Below are positions 1-11,629 of a stretch of DNA of 57,983 nucleotides, piece by piece. Numbering within the stretch: the first letter of the stretch is position 1; each line of letters begins with the position of its first letter. Source of the DNA: Haplosporangium gracile (lineage: Eukaryota; Mortierellomycota; Mortierellomycetes; Mortierellales; Mortierellaceae); NCBI GenBank assembly GCA_015499985.1, contig JAAAUF010000078.1, forward strand, positions 12,969-70,951, written 5' to 3'. The translations under genes and the position numbers were made by a program. The notes under the pieces are model-generated. The model did not search any database and had not been told where the DNA came from. It saw nothing but the letters and a program-made list of their open reading frames with translations.

Positions 1-2
1 TA

Positions 3-1526
3 CACCTTGCTGACCGCCCAGTCGCGATACCTGAAAGCGGCAAGGAAGTCTCGGGACAGCCTCATTCCCGATCATACTCGCACTCCGCTTACAACTATGG
101 ACCCGCAACTCCTCTAACGATCCAGACCGGCAACATGCCCATGCGACCTACGAAACATCTGGAGAGAAGAGCAACGGCGCCCGTGGTTCGCGAAGGTGAA
201 TCATGGTTGGGACATGCACAGGGACAAGGATATGCTCAAGAGCCGGTCTCGTCGCCCGTCGATGAATACCCCCGAGGAGGCCCAGGATATGGAAGCTACC
301 GTCATGACACGGATCGTCCTCGTTCAGCAACTCACTTGCCTCCAGACTACCCGACTTCGCCCAAGGATATCCGCCGTTCGCCCGGACCCCAGTCAGCACA
401 AGGAGAGTGGCACACTCGATCAGGCCCACCCTCTGCACACTGGGGATGGAGTAACCCACCACCTTCTTCACAGGATGCTCGTCTTCGCCATCCGACGTGG
501 TCTTCTTCTTCGTCTTTGCCGCCTCACTCGCAGGATCCATCATCGATGCAGCCGCCTCATTCTCCGGTCGAGTCTTGGTCAAGAGGCCACCCACCACCAT
601 CTCCACACGACGACCCCAGAAAGAGCTCGATCCGGGCCATGTCTCGCTACGGAAGCTCGCCTTACCCTATCCCTGAACACGGCAGCGGCGGTGCCGAGCG
701 CCACCATCGAGGATCCAGCGGTCCCATGTCTCCAGCAGGTCCTATGCGCTCGAGCGATCCTTACCGAAGGAGTACGGCGACGGCCGAGATGGATCGAGTC
801 GGCTCTTGGAACGAACAACGATCGCGGTCATTCCATGGTGTGGAAGGTATGCAGGATCCTCGCTCTCGATATGAATCTGCAGGATCAAATCTTCCTCCAG
901 CTTCATCGGCAATGTTAGCAGGTCGTTCCCCAATTGCGGCCGAGGCAACGTCGTCGTCGTCACTCGTGTCTGAGCGGAGCCACAGCGTGAGTGGTATGGT
1001 TGGGGTGGAGAGGATGTACCCCGCGCCCTCTGTCGGTGGAGGATCATTCCACGAAAGGGAACACCTCTCGGGCTCGATTCCGTCGCCCATCAAGACCTCG
1101 ATGGCACCAGGAGACCTCAACGGACGTGATTACAGACCCACACGATCACAGAGCATGATGGACTACGACGCGGACCGGATGGCAGCAGCAGCAGCCATGC
1201 GACGGTCTCGGTACATGGGCGATCCCAAGATGGTGCTTCGGGAGGAGAGACGGTCGATATCTCCTCCTGCCCACCGGCTGCCGATCATTGACACGAGTCG
1301 ATCGTACGAGGGCAGTGGTCCTCGGTACCCCTACTCTGCTGGTGCTGAGCGACCTCCTTCGGGTCCTGGTCCCGCGATGGAGGGAGGTAGCTATTCTTCT
1401 CGCGAGGAGATGGACGAAATACAGGCGGGTCGTCGGGACGAGGGTAGTGCGCCCGGCATTGGCGGCTACTATGACGAGCACGGTCCTCGTTCTGCCACAT
1501 TCCAGCGCGCTCCTCATGACTATTAA
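3..1526 (+). CDS. Ser/Pro/Arg-rich low-complexity protein, 3' part only
   Basis: The frame is open from the first complete codon (position 3) through a TAA stop at 1524-1526, so 507 residues are visible and the true start lies upstream of the window; the ATG at 135 is internal to an open frame and is not a convincing start. The protein is rich in Ser, Pro, Arg, Gly and His, with repeated short elements such as RSxSP, PPPSPHD and SRYGSS, and has no membrane segment, coiled coil or recognisable catalytic motif. It looks intrinsically disordered, as in C-terminal tails of fungal transcription or RNA-binding regulators, but I do not recognise the family and assign no function. It converges on the Dr1 gene. 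Coding is supported by the long uninterrupted frame and codon use like the neighbouring genes. Confidence 0.7.
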   Translation, partial: HLADRPVAIPESGKEVSGQPHSRSYSHSAYNYGPATPLTIQTGNMPMRPTKHLERRATAPVVREGESWLGHAQGQGYAQEPVSSPVDEYPRGGPGYGSYRHDTDRPRSATHLPPDYPTSPKDIRRSPGPQSAQGEWHTRSGPPSAHWGWSNPPPSSQDARLRHPTWSSSSSLPPHSQDPSSMQPPHSPVESWSRGHPPPSPHDDPRKSSIRAMSRYGSSPYPIPEHGSGGAERHHRGSSGPMSPAGPMRSSDPYRRSTATAEMDRVGSWNEQRSRSFHGVEGMQDPRSRYESAGSNLPPASSAMLAGRSPIAAEATSSSSLVSERSHSVSGMVGVERMYPAPSVGGGSFHEREHLSGSIPSPIKTSMAPGDLNGRDYRPTRSQSMMDYDADRMAAAAAMRRSRYMGDPKMVLREERRSISPPAHRLPIIDTSRSYEGSGPRYPYSAGAERPPSGPGPAMEGGSYSSREEMDEIQAGRRDEGSAPGIGGYYDEHGPRSATFQRAPHDY

Positions 1527-2106
1527 TTCCTTTAATTTTTTTTTTTTTTTTGCGTACTCTTGCTTATTACTTTCCGGTGTGAACGTTCTTCCCCTTGTCG
1601 TTCTTATCACATTTTTTTTATTTTTTATTTTTATTTACTCTTGTAAAAACACATACTGCTGGATCTCTGTTAGGTAATTGAGCACAAAATAGTCTTGCGC
1701 TCACATATAACTCTTCTACCTTCTTTATCTACGCTCAACAGACCAGCACAAAAGTTTTTTTTTTTTTTTTTTTCTTTTTACTTCTTTCTTTCTACTACCT
1801 ATTTCAAAAACACACCTAATAAAAAATGTTCACATCCTACTTTTGCTTCAACGACTTTTACATGAGTTTCTGTACGACTTCATAACTGACGTTTTGAAAA
1901 AATTAAAAAAAAAAATAAAAAAAAAAAAGAAATGTTATTGTGTTGACAATAATAAATGTTGGAGGAATTAATGTATTATTATAGAATGGGATTGAAGTGG
2001 TTATGAGAAAAGAGAGAAAGGAGAAAGCGAGCGTGTGTGTGTATGTGTGTGTCGTTTGTTATTTGATTGTTGTGGTGTTGAAAAATGCTCCACGTGTTAT
2101 TTTTAT
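1527..2106. other. convergent 3' intergenic region
   Basis: AT-rich spacer between the stop of the Ser/Pro-rich gene and the stop of Dr1 on the opposite strand. It holds several long T or A homopolymers (around 1541-1553, 1754-1774 and 1907-1931) and should contain both 3' UTRs. I see no gene in it. Confidence 0.6.
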
Positions 2107-3321
2107 TTACTGCTGCTGGGTCCGGAAACGCTCTTTGGCTTCGGCGAGGAGACGGAGCTGTTCTGAGAGGAGTTCTTCTTCGGACCTGCCAGAGTTTTCG
2201 AGTCTTCCTGATTTCTTGTCCTTGTCCTGTTTGATGAGATTGATGTTTGAAAAAATAAATAAATTTTGTCCCGCAGGTGATATAATTGGGCGTGTAAATA
2301 ATTGAAGAAGGCAAGGTGAAGATGTTAGTAATATGGTCATGCGATGAATTCAATTTCTATCCTTTCTTTTTGTCATTGAACCCAACATTCTCACTCGTCT
2401 GTCCATTCATTCTCTTTTCTTCCATGGTGCTCGATCCACTACAATTTCCTCCATGCGTAAAAAAAGATTCCAGCGGTGAGGATGTCGCGAAAATGTGTCT
2501 CATATATCTTACCTTAACTTTCTGCTGTGTCTTGTGATCCTGGAGGACGACTTCGACTTCTGGCAGATATGCGTCAAATCCCAATGCCTATACCAAATAT
2601 AACAAAATAAATAAATAAAAAAAAAAAGAGGATGTTAGTCATGTATTTGAAATGACAGAATCGCGTATCGGACATAGGTAGATATGAATCTTGAACTGGC
2701 GTGTCCTCTTGTTTTTGTTGTTGGGCTTTCCTGTTGAGCGTACCTTGAGAGCGGTGATGACATGCTCTGCGGCAATGGTCTTTTTGGTCTCCTTTTCACA
2801 GATCTCATTGGCCTCTGAAGCCAACAGGTGAATGAACTCTATTGTATCGATAGTAAATGAAAAGGCGTTAGGCGACGGACGAAAATCGAAAATTGTTGGG
2901 GGGCGCAAATGTACATAGGGGCCGCATGTTCACGGAAAATGATGGCGCCAAGAGTGAAGAGGGGTCAGGGGTATGTTATGTTGCGATTGTTGTAGCTTCT
3001 TGTTTGTTATGCTGTTGGGTGCTGAAAAAGGTTTTGTGCTTACCGACGCAACAGTCGATCAAGAGGTCGCGTGTGTCCTTTGCGCAGGCAATGTCGTCGG
3101 GCATCATTTCGTTGATGAGTTTCTGGACCGTGGCTATAGTGAAAGGTAACAGGGGTGTTAAGGAGGGAAGGGGTACGGTAGCGTCGGTTAGTTGGATGTT
3201 CATGTCGTGCATCGTTTGTAGCTAGTTGGTTTGAACTGTTGAAATGAGGGGGGAAAAAGAAGAACGTGCCTTTGGGAAGCGACAGGTCATCCTCGGGTCC
3301 TCCGCGTTCGTTGTCACTCAT
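2107..3321 (-). CDS. DR1: Dr1 / NC2-beta, histone-fold repressor of TBP-dependent transcription
   Basis: Five exons on the minus strand: 3321-3270, 3133-3044, 2838-2744, 2587-2513 and 2226-2107, giving 143 residues. Dr1 pairs with DRAP1/NC2-alpha through a histone fold, binds TBP on DNA and blocks TFIIA/TFIIB recruitment. The spliced protein shows the family's core in order: SLPKATVQKLINEMMPDD (alpha 1), CCVEFIHLLASEANEIC (alpha 2), KKTIAAEHVITALKALGF (alpha 3) and the downstream RLENSGRSEEELL stretch, which matches the conserved LENxGxxEEELL of Dr1 proteins. The protein is shorter than animal Dr1 (about 176) because it lacks the long Gln/Ala tail. The first intron must use a GC donor (AAAG|GCACGT) to keep phase and produce the conserved LPKATVQK; the other three introns are GT-AG. 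The gene is divergent from the Seb1-like gene with about 505 bp between starts. Confidence 0.95.
3137..3269 (-). other. GC-AG intron 1 of DR1
   Basis: The exon ends ...CCCAAAG at 3270 and the intron opens GCACGT at 3269; the next exon starts at 3133, just after an AG at 3135-3134. A GT lies four bases further on (3265-3264), but using it would break the reading frame and destroy the conserved histone-fold start. Confidence 0.8.
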
Positions 3322-3826
3322 AGTGTGTAGTGTGTCTGTGCTGTGTCCTGCCCTGCTTCCTTGTCTGTGTTGTTGCTCGGTTGTTGTTGTGGGTGTCGAA
3401 AAGGTTGAAGTGGAGAAGCGGAAAGAGAGGAGTCAAGGCGAAGTAGAGTGCAGGAAAACAGGTGAAGTTGTGTTTGAAACGACTGCTTTTTTTTTTGTTC
3501 TCTTTTCCTGATTGCTGTTGCCGCTGAAAGCTACCCCGTAAGCATCCAATACGCGCACTCCCAAACAAACATCACTTGTCCTTTTAACCAGTGTGCTGTC
3601 CCTCCCTGGTCTCCTTTTCTTTCCCTCTCTCTCTCTCTCTCTTTTCCATCATCCCCTTTCCACCTATTCTTCATCCACAGGACATTAAAATAACCCAAGT
3701 CAAGATCATCAACTCAAGCGGAGAAGCATACCTTAGAAAGAACAACACAATCACACACATCACACATACATACCTCCAAGTGAACACTAACAAAGACCAA
3801 CAACAACAACAAAGACAACAACAAGC
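3322..3826. promoter_or_regulatory. divergent promoter region, DR1 and Seb1-like gene
   Basis: 505 bp separate the two start codons. The half near the plus-strand gene carries a pyrimidine-rich tract (about 3600-3660) followed by a CA/AAC-rich leader up to ATG 3827, a pattern repeated before several genes in this window. No TATA box stands out. The shared control region is an inference from geometry only. Confidence 0.5.
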
Positions 3827-6800
3827 ATGTCAGCGAACAAGGAAAACGGGACAAGCAAGGATCCACCACCCGAAGTCAAAGAGTTCGAGAAGGAGCTCCA
3901 CGGTCTCTTTGACCACTCCCGAACCGCATCCGCCTCAAAAATCGACAGGCTCACCAAACTCGCCTTCAAGGCGGCCAGAGTACGTCCTTATTTTTGTTTT
4001 GTGGTTCTGGCACTTTCACTTACGCCTGCGGCCTATTTTTGTATTCTTAGGGGACATGCTGCTGCACCCCCTTCCCTTTCTTTCCACCCGTCACCTACAC
4101 GCACGACAATGGCACACACACATACACATACAAAGACACCACAGGCACGCTATGCTAACAACAATCGAGATCCTACGAACAAAGTCTTTATTTAACATAT
4201 CTTTCGTTGTATCCTTTTAATTCATATAGTACTACAAGAATATTGTCTACTGTCTGGAAAAGTTTATCACACGCTGCGTACCCGAATACAAATTGACAGG
4301 ACTGTACGTACTAGACTCAATCTGCCGAACCTCTCAATCGGCCAAGTCCAAGCTGGGCTCGTCAGGAGGAGGCACGTTTACGGGCTCGGAGTATGTTGCG
4401 CGATTCGAGAAGAATATCGAGGCCCTGTTTGTGGAGTTTACCAAGGTCGTGGAGAACAAGGAAAAGGTATGAAAAAAAACCTACTAGGCCACAACCAACC
4501 TCTCAAGGGATGAACTAGGAAAACAGGAGGCGGTTTCCGCACGCATGGATTGTGGCGGCCGCAGGACTTGACGGACCATTGGAACAAGTCACCGTTCTTA
4601 CGACAGGACACAGCACATCAAGCCTTTTTCCTTTTTGGAAAGGAGTTTTATCACAGACAGTATTGATGTCTTTGTAACATGGACATGAGCATGGTTCGGC
4701 ATGATCGATATCAGGAACAAAACTCGGTTCACTTATCGTGCAATCAGGATGGCTCATGCAAAAAAAAGGAAAAAGGAATTTGTCTACTCGGACAAAATGT
4801 GGGTTTACTATCAATGGAATGTCAGCATAACAGGATAGAAAAAAAGGATCGCTGGACAACGGAGTAACGTTGGTTGAAAGCCGCCACTTTCAATATAATC
4901 GACATATTTCACAACGTCGACAGGAACGCACCATGAGACGTAAGCAACACGATGGATGCGTTTATAGCACCCTCCCCTTCACCCACGTTCAGGAGCAATA
5001 AAGGCCCCTTCACACATAAACTCACTATACGCGCATACAATTGCCGGTACAACTTTACTCTTGTATACTTGATTTTGATTGATGTAGAATGTGCTTGCTT
5101 ACTCTTTGCTTTAAACATTTTCTCTTTCCCTTGCACCCCTCATCCCCCCAAACCGCTGTGGAACGTGTTGTGCTGTGTGTTGTTTTCATGATGACATACA
5201 TGTATTTCCGTCCAATGCGTCCCTCCTCCTTTCTCCCCCAACACGCACACAATAAATTATCTGAACTTTGTAGGAAAAAGTGAAGCGCGTCGTGGAAATT
5301 TGGGAGCGCTCCGGAACGTTTGCGGCAAAGACGACGGAGAACATCAAGAAGAGATACTTTCCGCTCCTGGAAACCGAGATTTCGAGAGCAGCCGCAGAAG
5401 CGGAACAAGAGGCAGTAGCAGCTGCACTGGCCGAGGCTGAAGCAGGTACTTTATATTTTATTCTTCAGCAGAGCGTTGGACATATGCAGAGCGTAATGAA
5501 TTCATTCAATTGTTGCTCATTAGTATAATGGACGACTTGCTAACAATGGCACCGCAACCGCGTCATTTCTATGCACTCTCTTCTAGCGAAAGTACCGGAG
5601 GAGTTATCGACGGACAAGGCGGTGTCGTTTATCTCATCGCTGGCCGCTTCCCTCGCCGCATCCAACTCTCCAGCTGCATCGGCGACTTCTTCCAGTAACT
5701 CAAATCCTTCGACACCACCGATCACTACTGGGCCTACCTATTCACCATCGCTTCATTACCCAATGGGAAATACATATACTGCATTGTCAACTAGCACACC
5801 GGCGAACCCGCTGCTTTCAGGCATTTCGGATCCATCATCGGCTCTTGCGCTGCAAACCCTTCTGGCGACCGTTTCTCAAGTCAAGGCGGCAGCAGCAGGA
5901 GCAACAGCTCCCGCGTCGGTTTCCGTAATGCCCCCGGCCCTAGGGCACCACTACCCAGGCTACCCAAGTGCAGCAGCAGCTACCACGCCAATGTTGATGC
6001 CCGTTTATGGAACTACTGCGCAGGAAATCTCTTCGCTGCCTCCGGTGCTGCAGCAGCTTCAAGGGATGTTATCGAATAGCAATCAGCAGCAGAACTTGGG
6101 CTTTGCTCCAAATAATAATAGCGTGGTTTCCAGCAGTACTGTACCACTACCACCACCCTCAACAACAGCAGCAACTACGGGAGTCATGTCAACTATATCG
6201 GCTTCTGTCATTGATCCTCGGACAGGCGGAGGAAGGGCCATATCGTCGTTGCTTCCTGGGTTCCCGGGTGGTGTATCCATTGGTACTACGCCAAGCGGTG
6301 CCCCAGGAGGGATGCCGCGGGACCCTCGTGCTGCACCAACCGACCCACGGGCGTCACAACAGCAACAGCAGCTGATGCCAATGGATCCCAGGGCGAATCC
6401 TCGTTTGGGGATAATGGGCACACAGCCACTGGGTGGATCAGCACAGTCCCCGTTCCAAGCACAGTCACTCTTTCAGGGTCAGGGTCCGTTGCATCTGGGC
6501 TCATTGCTGGACGGACAGGGAGCAGCGATGCTGATGAGGAATGCGGTCCCAGGCGACGTCGGAGCTAAAGGTAGCATGGGAGGAGTGAACAAGTCTGGTG
6601 GTGCAGCGGGATTGGATGGACATGCGATGGCGCAACTGGCATCGTTTATGAATGGCATTCAGCAGAAGGAGGGAGCAGGGCCACACCAACAGCAACAAAC
6701 TGGGCCAGGAACGAGGGGTGAGAATGGAGGACAAGGAGGAACACAACCGTCAGGACCTTTTCCTTTTTCAGGACTTGGGTCTGTGCCTCCTGGCAGCGCT

Positions 6801-8048
6801 AATTCTATTCATAGCAATGGTGGTCAAAGTCGACCAGGGGCAGGAGTAAATGGCAGTCAGGACGGATACTCTCTTCCTCGTCGCGGTGGTATGGAGGAGA
6901 AAGGTAATAACAGCCATCATCGTCATGGTCCTAATGGTCTCCCGGCTGGACATGAACATGGACATGGACAGGGCTATGGCGTCAAAGATGATCCCTCTAT
7001 TGGTCCTGATCAAATTCGAGGTAACTTTCATAATCTTTTTTTGAATGGTCACTTCCCTCTTTGTATGCTTCTCTCCCTTTTCCGGGTCAGTTGCTTAATT
7101 TCTATGGTGTATATCCTGCGATACTAACACGCCATTTTTCTATTGTTATTTTTTCTTTCAACAGTGATAAGCAGGACGCTGTGGGTGGGAGGATCGTTCA
7201 TTCCATCAGTGTCTGAACAAGAACTGGAAGGGATCTTTGCACCATTGGGCAAGATTGCGACTTTAATGATCAACCAGGCCAAGTTCAATGCATTTATCAA
7301 AATGACCGATCGGACAGACGCAGAGCGATGCAAGGCTGAGCTCGGAGGCACACTCGTCCAGGGTGATATCATGAAGGTCAATTGGGGCTGCGGGTTCGGA
7401 CCGAGGGATTGTTTTGACTATACCACAGGCACGGGCGTGATTCCCCTTGAGAGGTTGACGGATACTGACCGGAGGTGGTTGGCGAATAGTGTTGTGGGTG
7501 GGTTCGGACCTGGAGAAGTTATCCGGGGTGGTGTGTCGGTGATGGAACCCAATATTGAGCCCGTTGGAAGGGATGGACGCGAAGCTTTGCCGAGACGGGG
7601 TGGATTGGGTGGTAGTGGTGGCGGTGGTGGAGGACATCATGCTGGTGGTTTAGGACCTGGTGGACGGGGACGTGGACGTGGTCGTGGTCGAGGAGGAGAG
7701 ATGGATCATGATGATTTTGGTGTTGGTCGTGGTCGTGGTCGTGGAGGAATCCATAGCCTGCCACCACCTCCGCAGGTGCCCATGGGTGCTAATGGTCCGT
7801 CCTCTTTGCAGAATCAGTACCAACATCAGCCTCAGCATCAACTACCACCGACACCGCAGCCTAAGGTACACCCACTCCCGCATCGGCCCCAAATTTCGGC
7901 AGCAGGAGCTGCAACTGTCAAGCGAGACTTGGGAGGAGGAGGAGCAACAGCAGCAGCAGCATCATCATCATCATCATCATCATCACGAGGAGCAGCTGAA
8001 GGACAGGGCGACAACACTCGACGCAACAAGAAGTCGCGCTGGGAGTGA
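3827..8048 (+). CDS. Seb1/Nrd1/SCAF8-type CTD-interaction and RRM protein
   Basis: Five exons: 3827-3979, 4230-4466, 5274-5445, 5587-7020 and 7165-8048, giving 959 residues. Residues about 10-140 form a CTD-interaction domain (FEKELHGLFDHSR, KIDRLTKLAFKAA, YKLTGLYVLDSICR, VKRVVEIWERSGTF) that reads the phosphorylated RNA polymerase II tail. A long disordered region with Gln, Gly and four DPR motifs (about 395-445) follows. An RRM starts near residue 668 (RTLWVGGSF, then IATLMINQAKFNAFIKM and VKVNWGCGFGPRDCFDY). Then come RG/RGG repeats and a basic end, NKKSRWE. Domain order matches fission yeast Seb1, budding yeast Nrd1 and animal SCAF4/8, which couple polymerase II termination and poly(A) site choice to nascent RNA. 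All four introns are GT-AG; intron 2 is long (807 nt). Nuclear action is inferred. Confidence 0.93.
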
Positions 8049-8641
8049 AGCAAGCGGAGAGAGGTATTCCTTTGTCGCCCTGTCAGGTTGATGGTCTGTA
8101 GCTGCGTCAGCGTGTCAATGTGTCAGCATGTTAGCGAGTGGGCGGCTAAGAATGTATGGTACACGGTGCAAGATACAAAGGCGCAATTGCCGGTAGAGAC
8201 CCCTTTGACAGGTCTCCAAAAATAAAATCAAAAATCTCTTTTCATTGCAGCATTTTTATTCCCCTTGGTTGGTTGGTTGGTTGGTTGGTTGGTTGGTTGG
8301 TTGGTTGACTTAGTTGGTTTGCATTCGTTCTTCTTTTGTGTTGTTCTTTTCATTCTTCTTCATTCTTTCATCATCCCTTTATTTCGCCTTTCTCTTCGTC
8401 ACTATCACGACTATTGCAGGACACAGGACACACCAGCATAGGACACATACATACACACTCCTAGAGCACCGCTCATATACCCCCTCTCAGCATCAGCTAC
8501 AGCCCTGAACCCTGCACCTTTCATACTTCAAGTGTCTCACACTCCACACCAGCCATACATATACCACATCTTATAACACACAAGGACACCACTCTCCCCT
8601 CTCCTCTCTCCCCTCTCAAAAGAAGAGACAGCAATTTCACA
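8049..8641. promoter_or_regulatory. intergenic region and leader upstream of the Na+/H+ exchanger
   Basis: It contains the 3' end of the Seb1-like transcript (AATAAA-like signal near 8220), a (GGTT)10 microsatellite at 8267-8306, and a pyrimidine- and CA-rich leader that runs into ATG 8642 (context TCACAATGG). I see no separate gene. Confidence 0.55.
8267..8306 (+). repeat. (GGTT)10 tetranucleotide repeat
   Basis: Ten perfect GGTT units. The G-pairs could form two-tetrad G-quadruplexes on the plus strand. It sits about 335 bp upstream of the exchanger start codon. Confidence 0.95.
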
Positions 8642-11629
8642 ATGGACAACAGTGCACCACCCGCAGAGGTGGAAGAGCTGTACTCCTCCTGGGCACTCCT
8701 CATCCTCACCGTCCTGCTGATCGGAGCCATGTGGACTTCCTACTACCTCCAAGTCCGCAAGATCACTGCCATCCACGAGACCGTCATTTCGATTATGACT
8801 GGCATGCTCGTCGGGTTCATTATCCGTGTTGCACCGGGTAGGATGGTCCAGGACATGGTGACGTTTAAACATACATACTTCTTCAACCTATTGTTGCCGC
8901 CCATCATCTTGAACTCTGGGTATGAGATGAAACAGGCGAGGTTCTTCCGGAACTTGGGTAGTATTCTGACGTTTGCTTTTGTCGGTACATTTATCTCTGC
9001 ACTCGTTGTTGGGTAAGTTGTCTATGACGTGCTTTTTTTCTTTTCGTTTGGCTTGTTGTTCTTTACTGTCCTTGTTCGTTTACTAGTATTCGTTAGGGAA
9101 GGGCTCTGCCAAGAAAGAACACCCAACCAATTCGTCATGCAAACGAAAATTACCGACTAGCATCATTAATACTCTCTCTTTGTCCCGCGTCGCACATCCC
9201 TCATATAGAATCCTGGTATACTTGCTATCGCTAACAGGATTAGAGTCGTTGCAGTTGAGCTTTCTGGATTCGATGATTTTTGGGTCTGTCTTGTCGGCGA
9301 CAGATCCAGTAACGATTCTTGCAATCTTTAACCAGCTCAAGGTCGATCCCAAGTTGTACTCTGTCATCTTTGGAGAGAGCATCCTGAACGATGCCGTCTC
9401 GATCGTCATGTTTGAGTAAGTGGGAATCATTAGAAGAAGAGAGCTAGAAGGGGGAAGGAAGGGAGGAGGAAGTGATAAATCATCAATTGTTAAATATTTG
9501 TGTCCTTGACAGGAATACTCAGGGCACATGCATGGAGTAAGGAGGCATCGATGATAATCCCTTGATATTCAGTATACTGATACACCGCCCCACCTTATGA
9601 TAACCATACAACATAGGACACTCAAGAAGTACAGAGGACAGGAATTTCATCTGGGAAACGTGCTTCACGGAGTGTCGACTTTCTTCTTCGTGTTCTTTAT
9701 CTCGTTGACCATCGGAGCCATCATCGGACTGACTGCGGCATTGGCGCTGAAGAGGACCAACATCCATCTCTACCCTGGACTGGAGTCGTGTCTCATTGCC
9801 CTCATGGCCTATGCCTCCTACTTTTTCTCCAACAGTGTTCATCTCTCTGGTACGTAACTTTTTTTTTTAAAAAAAAAAAAGTGGGAAGAAGATTCGTGAT
9901 GGATAAAACGAACGGGCAAAATATGATATCTGTGGATCTGGATATGTGTGAGGGTGAATTCTTGGCATTTTTAGTGCAGGTCCAACGATGCACTCAGGAA
10001 CGACAGGATAGCAAATGGAGGACGGACCATATGTACACTGTCTGGATATGCTGCCTTTGAAAAAAATATATGGCGTAGAAAAAATGCAGACAGCGCCACG
10101 TTGCAGAGCAAAGCCTTAGTCCAAAAATCATCACCGCCAAAGAACATGAGTTAACCCTCGCCACCTGCATGGGTATCCATCACATAGGAATTGTATCGTT
10201 GCTGTTCTGCGGTATTACACTGAAGCACTATGCATACGAGAGCATGTCGAGTCGGTCCAAGAAGACTACAAAGTCCTTGTTCCAGGTTCTTGCGCAGCTG
10301 TCGGAGAATTTTATCTTTATCTACCTTGGCCTGACGCTGTTTACTGAGACGGATCTGGACTACAAGCCGCTCTTTATTATGTTTACCTTTGTAAGTACCA
10401 TTGCTGTATCACCATCTACGTCGTTGTATGGTGCCATAGAAAAGAACGAGAAATGTGCTCATTGCCGGTGTTTAGCTGCTCTTTTTTATTTGTGAGCTAT
10501 GATCGTGTGATTTTTGACCACCAACTGACCCCAGTACGCTCTCACGGCCTTTTTGATATGGCCTATCTAGATCTTCATTTGTATTTCGAGATACTCAGCC
10601 GTATTCCCCCTATCGTCTTTGATCAACATGGTTTCGGTCTATGTCCTCAAGCGTTCGGATACACTCTCTCGTCCTCATCAGGTCATGTTGTTCTGGGCTG
10701 GACTCCGTGGAGCCGTCGCCTTTGCGCTGGCCGCAGGATTGGATGGTGTGAGTGAGGCGGCCGCGTTGAAGACGACCATCTTGGTCGTTGTTGTGCTTTC
10801 GGTTATTATTTTTGGAGGTACTACGGCCAGGATGTTGGCGATTTTGGGCGTCAAGATTGGATGTGTCGATTCTGAGGGCGAGAGTGACGAAGAAGATGGA
10901 TACGAGGATTACGACCGCGAGCGAGAGATTTATCTGTCTGAAGACATGTACGGACGCGGAACTGAGAACCAGGCACTTTACCTCCAACCATCTTATTCCA
11001 ATTCAGAACTGTCTCTTCAGTCGAGGCCATCGGATGATGACTACGTTGGTGGATCTGCTGGGTCAGGAGACTCGGGCGGATCAGGCGGATCGGGAGCGTC
11101 GAATGGATCAGCAGGAGGACGATACCGCGACCACAATATTCTACCTCTTCCGGTTGCATCTGCGAACCACCCAGACGACACACATTGGTTCTTGTCGTTC
11201 GATGATCGGTACCTCAAGCCCATCTTTTCGCGGTCGAGACAGTGGAACAGGAGCAGACGCCGCTTCTCTGGGCCTACGTTGCAACAACATCGGAGCCGGA
11301 CGCGTCCTACAGTAGGAAGCCATCGCGGGCCTTCTTCAGGGGTGACGACGGCAACGAGTCAGTTTGGAGGACGGCATTCAAGATTCGCGTCTGGGAATGG
11401 AGGTGGTGGAGGGATGGTAGGAAGTTACTTGTCGAGAGAGGGCAGCAATAGTAATCTGGCTGCGTATATTAATAACGGTAGCGGTAGTAGAAAGTCATCG
11501 GGAGAGATGGGATCTATGACTTTGGGGGATGAGATGGGCATGGGCCATGTCCGGCGAGAATTGGATCGTCGGGCCATGATGTCTTCGACGAGTGGGCTTC
11601 ACAACTCCTCCGGGATCCATGACATCTAA
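8642..11629 (+). CDS. NHX1: endosomal/prevacuolar Na+(K+)/H+ exchanger (NHE, CPA1 family)
   Basis: Five exons: 8642-9012, 9209-9415, 9617-9849, 10188-10390 and 10571-11629, giving 690 residues. The N-terminal two thirds is a polytopic transporter with the family signatures in order: [17 protein letters not shown] (about 80), [16 protein letters not shown] (about 151), [12 protein letters not shown] (about 180, the ND of the ion site), [33 protein letters not shown] and [13 protein letters not shown] (about 380). These fit the intracellular NHE6/7/9 and yeast Nhx1 branch, which acidifies or alkalinises endosomes and controls vacuolar sorting. An acidic stretch ([16 protein letters not shown]) opens a Ser/Gly-rich cytoplasmic tail of about 250 residues. 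The acceptor of the last intron was chosen at 10570 because an upstream AG (10534) leads to a stop, while this one yields [12 protein letters not shown], as expected of the family. Some strains or annotators call this VPS44. Confidence 0.95.

Noticed and set aside
5189..5263. Possible box C/D snoRNA in Seb1-like intron 2 (ATGATGA ... CTGA, about 75 nt)
   Set aside because: No terminal stem, no clear C'/D' boxes, and the D-like box lies only 9 nt from the splice acceptor.
10535..10570. Upstream acceptor for the last NHE exon (CCAG at 10531-10534)
   Set aside because: It keeps phase but runs into a TAG at 10568-10570; the next acceptor gives the conserved family sequence.
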